A stretch of DNA of 9,904 bases. Source: XYA12-FULL-58-9 sp001798605 (GTDB lineage: Bacteria; Myxococcota; XYA12-FULL-58-9). The translations under genes were made by a program, and so were the position numbers. Where the stretch lies: assembly GCA_036736205.1 (NCBI GenBank), contig DAINMX010000241.1:1-9904 (forward strand), written 5' to 3'. Shown piece after piece: positions 1-6,948 of this stretch. The notes under the pieces were generated by a model that worked only from the letters and a program-made list of their open reading frames with translations, ran no database searches and was not told where the DNA came from. Within the stretch, counting starts at the first letter, position 1; each line of letters begins with the position of its first letter.

Positions 1-72
1 TTTTGTGAGCTGGTGCAGCAGCACTTATAGAGGTGCGGAGCCCCTGTCCTTGCCCTTGTGCCATTGGCCGAG

Positions 73-153
73 ATGAAAGATTGTGCAAGTATCCCGCAGG
101 CAGCCTTTTACGCGCACTTTTGTATTGTGAACCGAGTTGGGGGGATGACATGA
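73..153 (+). CDS. possible 26-residue upstream ORF overlapping the kinase start
   Basis: An ATG at 73 opens a reading frame of 26 codons whose TGA stop (151-153) overlaps the ATG (150) of the sensor kinase in an ATGA arrangement, the geometry typical of translational coupling. The frame is open back to the TAG at 28-30. The predicted peptide has no recognisable domain, and no convincing ribosome binding site precedes the ATG. An ATGA overlap can arise by chance, so this is a candidate leader peptide and not a firm gene. Confidence 0.2.
   Translation: MKDCASIPQAAFYAHFCIVNRVGGMT
139..144 (+). promoter_or_regulatory. ribosome binding site of the hybrid kinase
   Basis: A run of six G residues lies five bases upstream of the ATG at 150. 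It decides the start: the reading frame is open further upstream, but the upstream extension is a cysteine/proline-rich stretch unlike a kinase N-terminus. Starting at 150 puts a short basic segment directly before the first membrane helix. Confidence 0.55.
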
Positions 154-2771
154 GGCGGTTCTCCATTCGCTTCAACTTGGTCCTCGCCATGGTGGCGATT
201 CTGAGCGTCCTGCTCGCTGGTCACTTCACCTTCGTTAAACCCCGAATGGAGCGGTTGGCGCTTGATGTGGCGTACCGGCAACAGGAGATTGTTTCCGAGC
301 ACATCGTCCACAGCCTCAACCACATGTTTGTAGATGGCAAGCGAGAGATCGAGGCTGTCGCGGCGCTACCGGAACTCGCAACCATGCATCCCCCAGAGCT
401 CGACCGGGTGCTTGTGCGCATGAATTCAGTCACTCAATTCTTCAACTACTATTTCATCGTTGACCTCCACGGGACATGGGTCTCCTACCCCAGCCGGCCT
501 CAACTGGTCGGTCGTGACATTCCCGTGGAAAACCGTAGTTGGATCGACGCCACAATCCGCAGCGGCGACACTGTGTTTCTCGATGTGCACCAGTCGCTGG
601 TTGAAACCCTGGTGAGCGGGTTCGCCGCTCCCATTCGCAAACAGGATGGGACCGTGGTCGGCATCGTGCGTGGGGTTCTGGTGGTCTCGAAGCACAACGA
701 CATCAGGAGATACCTGGCTGCAGTCGTAAACAACAGCAGTGATGCGTATGTCACATCGAGGGACGGACGCATCGTCGCCCATTCGAGCATGGAGCCGCAG
801 TTCGGGGACTTCGACGCCATCGCGATAGCCGAGCGGCCACCGGTGCGCGAGGCACTGGCAGGCCGCAAGGGCACTGTGGAGTATGAGAGTGACGGCAAAC
901 AGGTCATCGCCTCCTATCGTCCGATCCCGTCCACCGGTTGGGCGGTGGTTGCCGCACAACCGCGGGCAGCCGCGCTTGATCCATTCGCGGACGTGTTGAA
1001 CCGACTCACTTTGTTTTTTTTCGGAGCGTACGTGGTCGCGTGCCTACTGCTGCTGTTTGGGGTTCAGTTGGTGCTCCGGCCCCTGGCCAACCTCGTTCGC
1101 AATGTCGCGACGGGCCGCGTTCCCGAGGCGAAGGACCTGCCCGCAAACGAGATCGGCGTCCTGGCGGCCGGGTTCCGTCGCCTTTACCTGCAGCTCCTCG
1201 ATTCCCAAACGGTACTCGCCGACAGCGAAGAAAAGCTGAGCAGTTTGGTCGAGCAGTCCGGCGACGGTATCTCGATCCTCGATACCAGGGGCGACATCGT
1301 CGAGTGGAACCCAGCGATGACCCGGATCACCCGCATCCCGCCCGAAGCAGCCGAAGGAAAACAGATCTGGGACGTACTCCTGACGCTCCTACCGATCGCG
1401 GAGCGTACCGACGAACGGCTCGAGGAGCTCAAACAACGTGCACGTGAGCTCATTGATCAGCTGCCGACGATGCCGGCGCAGCTCCTCGAACAACGAGAGA
1501 TCGTGGTGGCGGACTGCGACACGGTGACTATTCAGCAAACGATGTTCTCCATCCGGACGCGGCACGGCTATTTCCTTGGGGTCATCACGCGGGATATCTC
1601 GCAGCTGGTTCGGTTCCAACAGAGCATGCGCCAGAACGAAAAGATGGCCGCCATTGGTGAGCTGGCAGGTGGCGTTGCCCATGACTTCAACAACCAGCTC
1701 ACCGGCATCGTCGGTTACGCCGACCTCTTGCGTCTGCGACTGGAACACGACGACGAGCTCCGCAACCACGCGGAGCAGCTGTTGCGAGCCACGAGGCGTG
1801 CGGGGGATCTCACGAAACAACTGTTAGCCTTCGCGCGCAAGGGGAAACTCCTGCAGATGGAGATCGACCTGCACCATATCATCATCGAGGTCATCGCCAT
1901 TCTCAGCCGGTCCGTGGACAAGCGCATCTCCCTCCAGCAGGTTTTCCGTGCCCGAAGTCCAGTCATTCTCGGCGATCCGACACAGATTCAAAACGCTTTC
2001 CTCAACCTCGGGCTCAACGCACGCGACGCCATGCCGAATGGTGGTCAGCTCCGCTTCGAGACCGACCAGATGACGGCAGCCGACCTGCCAGAGCACACCT
2101 CCGTTGGCGCGGACGAGCTGTACGTTCGAGTGCGAGTGATCGACACCGGCACGGGGATGGACGCGGCCACCGTGCAGCGTATCTTCGAGCCGTTCTTCAC
2201 CACCAAGCAACCCGGCAAAGGTACGGGCATGGGACTGGCTGCGGTTTACGGTACGGTACGCAGCCACAACGGGTCCATCAACGTCTCATCTGAGTTGGGA
2301 AAAGGCACCGTCGTCGAGATGCTCTTTCCTGCCATCGAAGGTGGACGGGCCGAGGTCGCGCTGTCGCAGTCGGAGCCGCGACCGTTTGTGGCCCCGTACC
2401 ATGTTCTGTTGATCGATGATGAGGAGATGGTGCTCGAGGTTGGCAAGCGCCTTCTCGAGACGCTGGGTCACACGGTAACGTGCTGCTCGGACGGCGAAAA
2501 GGCCGTCGCACTGTTTGCAAAAAAGCCCGAGAGCTTCGATGTTGTGATCCTCGATCTGGTAATGCCCCACTTGAGCGGCCGGGAAGTGTTCGAGCGCCTG
2601 CGCGCCGCATATCCCAAGGTGCGGGTCATCGTCTGCTCCGGCTACAGCGTGGAGGGAGAAGCGCAGAAGGTCCTCGATCTCGGCGCGAGGCAATTCCTGC
2701 AGAAGCCGTTCCGCAGGGACCAACTCGCCGAGTCGCTCAGCGAGACCATCAACGATCTGACGGCAACGTGA
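150..2771 (+). CDS. hybrid sensor histidine kinase (Cache-HAMP-PAS-HisKA-HATPase-REC)
   Basis: Membrane-bound sensor kinase of 873 residues that should autophosphorylate on histidine and pass the phosphate to its own receiver. Membrane helix 1 is at about residues 7-29. A periplasmic double-Cache-like sensor follows (about 35-280, with YFIVDLHGTW and VGRDIPVENRSW stretches), then helix 2 at 286-308 and a short HAMP-like linker. A PAS domain starts near 362 (DGISILDTRGDIVEWN). The H-box has phosphoacceptor His511 in GGVAHDFNNQLTG. The ATPase shows an N-box (NLGLNARDAMPNGG), a D-box (IDTGTGMD, Asp665), an F-box (FEPFFTTKQ) and a G-box (GKGTGMGLA). The C-terminal receiver has the acidic pair Asp756/Asp757, phosphoacceptor Asp802 (ILDLVMP) and Lys852 (QKPF). 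All catalytic residues are present, so it should be active. The HDFNN H-box is typical of NtrB-like kinases. The Cache domain suggests a small-molecule ligand, which I cannot name. A receiver with no output domain suggests onward phosphorelay or self-regulation. Start is at 150 on its ribosome binding site. Confidence 0.95.
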   Translation: MRRFSIRFNLVLAMVAILSVLLAGHFTFVKPRMERLALDVAYRQQEIVSEHIVHSLNHMFVDGKREIEAVAALPELATMHPPELDRVLVRMNSVTQFFNYYFIVDLHGTWVSYPSRPQLVGRDIPVENRSWIDATIRSGDTVFLDVHQSLVETLVSGFAAPIRKQDGTVVGIVRGVLVVSKHNDIRRYLAAVVNNSSDAYVTSRDGRIVAHSSMEPQFGDFDAIAIAERPPVREALAGRKGTVEYESDGKQVIASYRPIPSTGWAVVAAQPRAAALDPFADVLNRLTLFFFGAYVVACLLLLFGVQLVLRPLANLVRNVATGRVPEAKDLPANEIGVLAAGFRRLYLQLLDSQTVLADSEEKLSSLVEQSGDGISILDTRGDIVEWNPAMTRITRIPPEAAEGKQIWDVLLTLLPIAERTDERLEELKQRARELIDQLPTMPAQLLEQREIVVADCDTVTIQQTMFSIRTRHGYFLGVITRDISQLVRFQQSMRQNEKMAAIGELAGGVAHDFNNQLTGIVGYADLLRLRLEHDDELRNHAEQLLRATRRAGDLTKQLLAFARKGKLLQMEIDLHHIIIEVIAILSRSVDKRISLQQVFRARSPVILGDPTQIQNAFLNLGLNARDAMPNGGQLRFETDQMTAADLPEHTSVGADELYVRVRVIDTGTGMDAATVQRIFEPFFTTKQPGKGTGMGLAAVYGTVRSHNGSINVSSELGKGTVVEMLFPAIEGGRAEVALSQSEPRPFVAPYHVLLIDDEEMVLEVGKRLLETLGHTVTCCSDGEKAVALFAKKPESFDVVILDLVMPHLSGREVFERLRAAYPKVRVIVCSGYSVEGEAQKVLDLGARQFLQKPFRRDQLAESLSETINDLTAT

Positions 2772-2788
2772 TAGCGGCACAACGTTAT

Positions 2789-2810
2789 TTCACCTCGAAT
2801 TCACCTCGAA
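2789..2810 (+). repeat. perfect 11-bp tandem direct repeat
   Basis: TTCACCTCGAA occurs twice back to back (2789-2799 and 2800-2810) in the gap between the kinase and the diguanylate cyclase. The period is about one helical turn, as in direct-repeat operators that place two protein monomers on the same DNA face. No regulator is identified. Confidence 0.6.
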
Positions 2811-2836
2811 CGCCTATCCGCGGAAAAGGGTCACTC

Positions 2837-2932
2837 ATGGCTTGTATGCGGGTTCATTACCGTGCAACCTTCCGCCGATGGCTGCATCAGATCGTCAGCT
2901 TCTCGAGGAAATGCGTTTTCAGCTCACCGTAA
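2837..2932 (+). CDS. possible 31-residue leader ORF overlapping the cyclase start
   Basis: The ATG at 2837 follows a purine-rich GGAAAAGGG (2822-2830) at six bases' spacing, the best ribosome binding site in this gap. Its frame runs only to the TAA at 2930-2932, inside the cyclase gene but in another frame. The peptide would be basic and cysteine-containing, with no recognised domain. It may be a leader peptide coupled to the cyclase, or the signal may serve an in-frame TTG at 2842. It could also be chance. Confidence 0.2.
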   Translation: MACMRVHYRATFRRWLHQIVSFSRKCVFSSP

Positions 2933-4074
2933 CCAGGGCCATGCTTGGTACCGCCGAGCTCGACCAGATCCTCTACATCATTCTCTCTGGGATCACTCAC
3001 GGTGAGGGTCTCAATTTCAATCGCGCGTGCCTCTTTCTCGGTGAGCCCGAGCGGCGGAAGTTGCGGGCGGCAAACGCCGTCGGGCCGGTGACTGGCGCAG
3101 AGGCGGAACGGATTTGGAACGAGATCGAGGCAAAGCACATGGATTTGGAGAATCTGCTGGCCTCCTATCATGCCGCCGCAAATGATCCTCGTGCCAACAC
3201 CTTGACACGCCGTCTCGCGCATATCTGTGTGGATCTTGATTTGAGGCAGCCCGAGCTCGCATCATTGGGGGGTAGGGTCGACGTCGACACCCTTGTTGCG
3301 CACTGTGCCACAACCCAAGAGCCGTTCTGCTCCAATACAATGCGTGCGGTTGCCTCTGCTGCGCCAGATGATGTTGGCACCGAAGAATTGATCTTTCATC
3401 CGGTTGCCTGTGTGCCGCTCGTTCGCCAAGGTCGAGTCTTGGGGGTGGTTCTCGCCGACAATGCGTTCAATAGACGGCCCATTGAAAACCGGGACATGCA
3501 AGGATTGATGACGCTTTGCAATTTGGCTGCCATCTCTGTCGACCAAGCGCATGTGCACAGTCGATTGCGCGACTTTGCCGAGCAGGACGGCTTGACGGGT
3601 TTGCTCAACCGACGCCTCTACGAGGACCGCAAAGCCCGCGAGGTAGCTCGTGCGCAGCGTTCCGGTCTTTCACTCGCGATGATTGTGATTGACATCGATC
3701 ACTTCAAACAGTGCAACGACCAACATGGTCACGAGATTGGCGATCAAGTGTTGCGAGATCTTGCGGCCATTTTCCGCAGGCGCTTGCGCCGGGAGGATTT
3801 GGTCGCACGTTATGGCGGCGAGGAATTTGTGGTCTTGCTGGCCGGGGGAATCGGTCGGGGTGAGGCATTTCGAATCGCAGAGGAGCTACGCCGTGACGTA
3901 GAACGATCGAGCCTTGGCAACCTACCCATCGGGGAAATCACCGTGAGCGCTGGTGTGGTGAGCCTTCCTGCCGACAGGTTGGGTTCGACGCCGATATTCA
4001 AGCTAGCTGACGACGCCCTGTACGCTGCCAAAGGGGAAGGGCGAAATCGAGTGGTCATCTCCGAGGTCTTGTAG
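2878..4074 (+). CDS. diguanylate cyclase with N-terminal GAF domain
   Basis: Predicted soluble enzyme of 398 residues that makes cyclic di-GMP from two GTP. A GAF-like sensor covers about residues 25-220, ending in a typical GAF strand-helix (GVVLADNAFNRRPI). The GGDEF domain covers about 234-396: it opens with DGLTGLLNRR, has the metal-binding stretch IDIDHFK (Asp272) and carries the active-site motif GGEEF at 313-317. The allosteric inhibitory motif RxxD (RRED, 304-307) lies five residues upstream of the active-site motif, so product inhibition is expected. No membrane segment, receiver or EAL domain is present, so any signal must enter through the GAF domain. The start is uncertain. ATG 2878 lacks a clear ribosome binding site, while an in-frame TTG at 2842 lies 11 bases after GGAAAAGGG and would add 12 residues. 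It is 106 bases downstream of the kinase and may be co-transcribed with it, though the gap leaves room for its own promoter. Confidence 0.93.
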   Translation: MAASDRQLLEEMRFQLTVTRAMLGTAELDQILYIILSGITHGEGLNFNRACLFLGEPERRKLRAANAVGPVTGAEAERIWNEIEAKHMDLENLLASYHAAANDPRANTLTRRLAHICVDLDLRQPELASLGGRVDVDTLVAHCATTQEPFCSNTMRAVASAAPDDVGTEELIFHPVACVPLVRQGRVLGVVLADNAFNRRPIENRDMQGLMTLCNLAAISVDQAHVHSRLRDFAEQDGLTGLLNRRLYEDRKAREVARAQRSGLSLAMIVIDIDHFKQCNDQHGHEIGDQVLRDLAAIFRRRLRREDLVARYGGEEFVVLLAGGIGRGEAFRIAEELRRDVERSSLGNLPIGEITVSAGVVSLPADRLGSTPIFKLADDALYAAKGEGRNRVVISEVL

Positions 4075-4196
4075 TCGATGATTCTGCTTTGTCGGTCCCA
4101 TCCGTGAACTGTTTCCGTGACAAGAAACGAGGTTTTGTGTCAGTATTCTGAGCGGTTGTTCGAATTGGCGAGCAGCATTATTTGGACTCCAATATC
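4075..4196 (+). other. 122-base intergenic gap before the Clp ATPase
   Basis: This gap separates the cyclase from the Clp-type gene. TCCGTGA occurs twice (4101-4107 and 4114-4120, 13 bases apart). GTTTC/GAAAC (4111-4115 and 4124-4128) could form only a weak five-pair hairpin and is not a convincing terminator. TTGTTC (4156) and TATTTG (4179) are 17 bases apart and loosely resemble a sigma-70 promoter, but transcription from it would begin almost at the ATG. I see no RNA gene here. Confidence 0.3.
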
Positions 4197-6872
4197 ATGG
4201 AAATCAATCGCTTTTCCTTCAGTACCAACTACGACGGGGGTAGCTACCCGAACCCCAATCAATGGTGGCAGGACAGTCCCCTCTCCAAGATCACCATGTT
4301 GAACGGTCAGCAACTCGTCGAGCCATCAGACGTGTTTCTTTATGCGATAGCTCAGGCCGGCGGCGGCGATTCGAGAGGGGCCAAGGCCCTGTTTGCCCGA
4401 GCACCCAAAGCCATGCGGGTGATCGTTGGTCGCTTGATGCGTTTAAGGGAAGAAGAGCAGGCGGTGACAAAGAAGACCCGATGGCTACCCGACGACCGCG
4501 GCGGCATTCTATTTACCCTCGCGTCCCACAAGCTGCTCAACGAGGCGCGTATGAGCGCGGGCAGTAAACCCGGTCACCCCACCCTCGTCGATCTGGCGGA
4601 GGCTTACAGGCGCTCGACAGATTACCGTGAGGGTCTTGCCGACGACTTGCTCAAGATCGCCACTTGGCTCGAGACGTTGCCACCTTTTACGTCAGCCTCG
4701 GCGACTGCCAAAACTGCCAACGTCTCCGGTGTGTTCTCCCAAGATTCCTATTCCATGGATGCGGCTGGCCAACCATTTTTCGACACGCCGAGTCTGGATC
4801 CGCTCGTCGAGGCACTGAACGGAATGACGGCGGAAGAGAAGAAGTCGACGTTGGAGGGCCTTTGCAAGGCGGAGCTGCAAACGCTGTTGGGAAAAGCGCT
4901 GTTCGAAGAGGACTACCTTATTGTCGCACTCGTACGGGAATTTGCAGTGGCCAAGGGTATGAAGTTGGACTTCCAGAAGCCAACGGATATCTTGGCGTTG
5001 CGAGTCAAGAACTCGACACGCAACAAGATCCGGCAGAACTTTCGCTGGGATTCCACCCCCATTGTCAACTCGTATGGCGTGGATTTGACCAAGCTTGCCT
5101 TCGATGGAAAGCTCGACCCGGTCATCGGCCGCGAGAACGAGATGAACCGTCTCGCCGGTATTCTGTCTCGGCGCAAGAAGGCGAATCCTCTCATTATCGG
5201 TGAGCCCGGTGTTGGCAAGACGGCCATCGCTGAGGGTCTAGCGTTGCGTATCGTTAACGGTGAGGTCCCCCAGAACCTTCGAGGGAAACGAATCGTCATG
5301 CTCGATACGTCCTCGCTTGTCGCTGGAACGAAGCTCCGCGGCGACTTTGAAGAGCGGATGAAATCGATCATCGCCGAGCTCGAGGCAAACCCTGACGTCA
5401 TCGTGTTCATTGACGAGATTCACACGATCATGGGAGCGGGTGATGGCAAGGGAAAAATGGATGCTGCCAATCTTCTGAAGCCGGCACTCGCCCGCGGTCA
5501 GATCAAAGTCATCGGTGCCACCACCCTTGAGGAATATCGCAAACACATAGAAAAAGACGCCGCCATGAAGCGACGCTTCAACGAAGTCTTGGCACCGCCG
5601 ACGTCACCGGACGAAACCCGTAAGATCCTCGAGGGATGCCAGGGTAAATATGCAGAGCATCACGGTGTGGCGTATTCTCCCGAGGCTCTAAATGCCAGCG
5701 TGCAACTTTCCGTCCGCTACATGCACAACCGAGCCGCCCCCGACAATGCAATCGATGTTCTCGACGAGGTCGGCGCGTACGTCAACTCCCAGATCGCCAA
5801 CCGCAAGCGCGAGAGCAATGTGGTGACGGCCCGAGACGTCGCGGAGAAGGTTTCTGAGATGGTTGGTATCCCAGTGGCTCTCGGTGGTGACGATCGAGAG
5901 CGATTGTTGAACATGTCTGTTGTTCTCAAAGGGGAGGTGATTGGCCAAGACGATGCGGTCGAAAAGATCACCAAGGCCGTGCTGCGTGCTCGAACCGGTA
6001 TTCGCGGTCCCAACAAACCCATCGGTTGTTTTCTCTTCTTGGGAGATACCGGTGTTGGCAAGACGCACCTAGCCCAGAGGTTGGCCAATTATCTTTTCGG
6101 ATCTCCTGATGCCATGGTTCGCATCGACATGAGCGAATATATGGAGAAGCATGCGGTGAGCCGGCTCGTTGGTGCGCCCCCAGGATACGTGGGACACGAC
6201 GAGGGCGGGCAGCTGACCGAGCCCGTGCGGCGCAAGCCCTACACGGTCGTCTTGCTCGACGAATTGGAAAAAGCCCATCCCGATGTTCTCCAACTTCTGT
6301 TGCAAACGTTGGATGACGGACGTTTGACAGACAGTACCGGTCGAACTGTCGATTTCAAAGACACCATTATCATTATGACCTCGAACATCGGCACCCGCGC
6401 CGCCCAAGAGAAGAAAGCTGTCGGATATGACACAACTTCGCAGAAGAATGCGGCCGTGCAGAACAATGAAGAACACCTTGTTTCGGCAGCCAAGAAGGTG
6501 CTGACACCCGAATTCATCAACCGCCTCGACATCGTTCCATTCAAAGCCCTCGAAATGAATCATGTTGAGGCGATCATGGATCTGGAGTTGAAGAAGCTGG
6601 AAGAGCGTCTTGCCGATAGGAACATCACCATCGAGTGGGCCGACGCCGCCAAGAAATTTCTTGTCAAACAGGGATACGATTCGGAGTTTGGTGCCCGCCC
6701 TCTCAAACGCACAATTCAGGCACTTGTGACCGATGCGCTCGCTGAGGCGCTGGTGGCTGGAGATCTCAAAGACGGACAACGGGTGGTCGTCGATGCCGTC
6801 GGCGATGGCGATGCCAGGAAGTTGACGATTGGACATTCCGATCCGGGTGCTGACCTCCTGTTTCTCCCTTGA
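4197..6872 (+). CDS. double-ring Clp/HSP100 AAA+ unfoldase, ClpA/ClpC-like, divergent N-terminus
   Basis: Predicted cytoplasmic ATP-driven protein unfoldase of 891 residues. Ring D1 has Walker A GEPGVGKT (335-342), Walker B VFIDEIH (Asp406/Glu407) and arginines 459/460 (MKRRF). Ring D2 has Walker A GDTGVGKT (616-623), Walker B LLDELEKAH (Asp688/Glu689), pore loop GYVGHDEGG (Tyr664) and Arg776 (FINRLD), then a ClpB-D2-type C-terminal domain (GARPLKRTIQ). No coiled-coil middle domain separates the rings, as in ClpA and unlike ClpB or ClpC. VGY (742-744) sits where ClpA has IGL and ClpC has VGF, the loop that docks on ClpP, so a protease partner is possible; no clpP is in the window. Two features are odd. 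The D1 pore loop reads TKLRGDF (Leu380) where the family has TKYRG. The region before D1 is about 130 residues longer than in ClpA or ClpB, with only a weak likeness to the Clp N-domain in its first 160 residues. The start is ATG 4197; a TTG at 4182 is less likely. No strong ribosome binding site is visible. Confidence 0.93.
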   Translation: MEINRFSFSTNYDGGSYPNPNQWWQDSPLSKITMLNGQQLVEPSDVFLYAIAQAGGGDSRGAKALFARAPKAMRVIVGRLMRLREEEQAVTKKTRWLPDDRGGILFTLASHKLLNEARMSAGSKPGHPTLVDLAEAYRRSTDYREGLADDLLKIATWLETLPPFTSASATAKTANVSGVFSQDSYSMDAAGQPFFDTPSLDPLVEALNGMTAEEKKSTLEGLCKAELQTLLGKALFEEDYLIVALVREFAVAKGMKLDFQKPTDILALRVKNSTRNKIRQNFRWDSTPIVNSYGVDLTKLAFDGKLDPVIGRENEMNRLAGILSRRKKANPLIIGEPGVGKTAIAEGLALRIVNGEVPQNLRGKRIVMLDTSSLVAGTKLRGDFEERMKSIIAELEANPDVIVFIDEIHTIMGAGDGKGKMDAANLLKPALARGQIKVIGATTLEEYRKHIEKDAAMKRRFNEVLAPPTSPDETRKILEGCQGKYAEHHGVAYSPEALNASVQLSVRYMHNRAAPDNAIDVLDEVGAYVNSQIANRKRESNVVTARDVAEKVSEMVGIPVALGGDDRERLLNMSVVLKGEVIGQDDAVEKITKAVLRARTGIRGPNKPIGCFLFLGDTGVGKTHLAQRLANYLFGSPDAMVRIDMSEYMEKHAVSRLVGAPPGYVGHDEGGQLTEPVRRKPYTVVLLDELEKAHPDVLQLLLQTLDDGRLTDSTGRTVDFKDTIIIMTSNIGTRAAQEKKAVGYDTTSQKNAAVQNNEEHLVSAAKKVLTPEFINRLDIVPFKALEMNHVEAIMDLELKKLEERLADRNITIEWADAAKKFLVKQGYDSEFGARPLKRTIQALVTDALAEALVAGDLKDGQRVVVDAVGDGDARKLTIGHSDPGADLLFLP

Positions 6873-6948
6873 TCGCACTTGAAACGAGACGAGCTGCCAT
6901 GGCCCTCATTGAAGGCTGCGCCCGATCCGCCGTCATCTTCATCATCCC
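6873..6948. other. 76-base convergent intergenic spacer
   Basis: This spacer separates the stop codons of two converging genes. A bidirectional terminator would be expected, but I find no stable hairpin with a T-run on either strand. The only symmetry seen is the short palindrome GCCATGGC near 6897. Confidence 0.3.

Noticed and set aside
1..30. Possible tail of an upstream gene ending at TAG 28-30
   Set aside because: Only nine codons are visible in that frame, too few to support a gene call.
426..959. 177-codon open frame on the minus strand
   Set aside because: It lies wholly inside the Cache sensor region of the kinase, has no recognisable domain and reflects third-position GC bias.
4111..4128. 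Possible terminator hairpin GTTTC/GAAAC after the cyclase gene
   Set aside because: The stem is only five AT-leaning pairs and the following T-run is short and broken.
4156..4184. Sigma-70-like TTGTTC-N17-TATTTG before the Clp-type gene
   Set aside because: It is a poor match in both boxes and would start transcription almost at the ATG; not distinguishable from chance.
4197..6872. Type VI secretion ClpV assignment for the AAA+ protein
   Set aside because: No other type VI gene is nearby, and the N-terminus and the missing middle domain do not fit ClpV.
6069..6878. 269-codon open frame on the minus strand
   Set aside because: It is antisense to the conserved D2 ring of the Clp-type ATPase; the translation has no domain, so it is a shadow frame.
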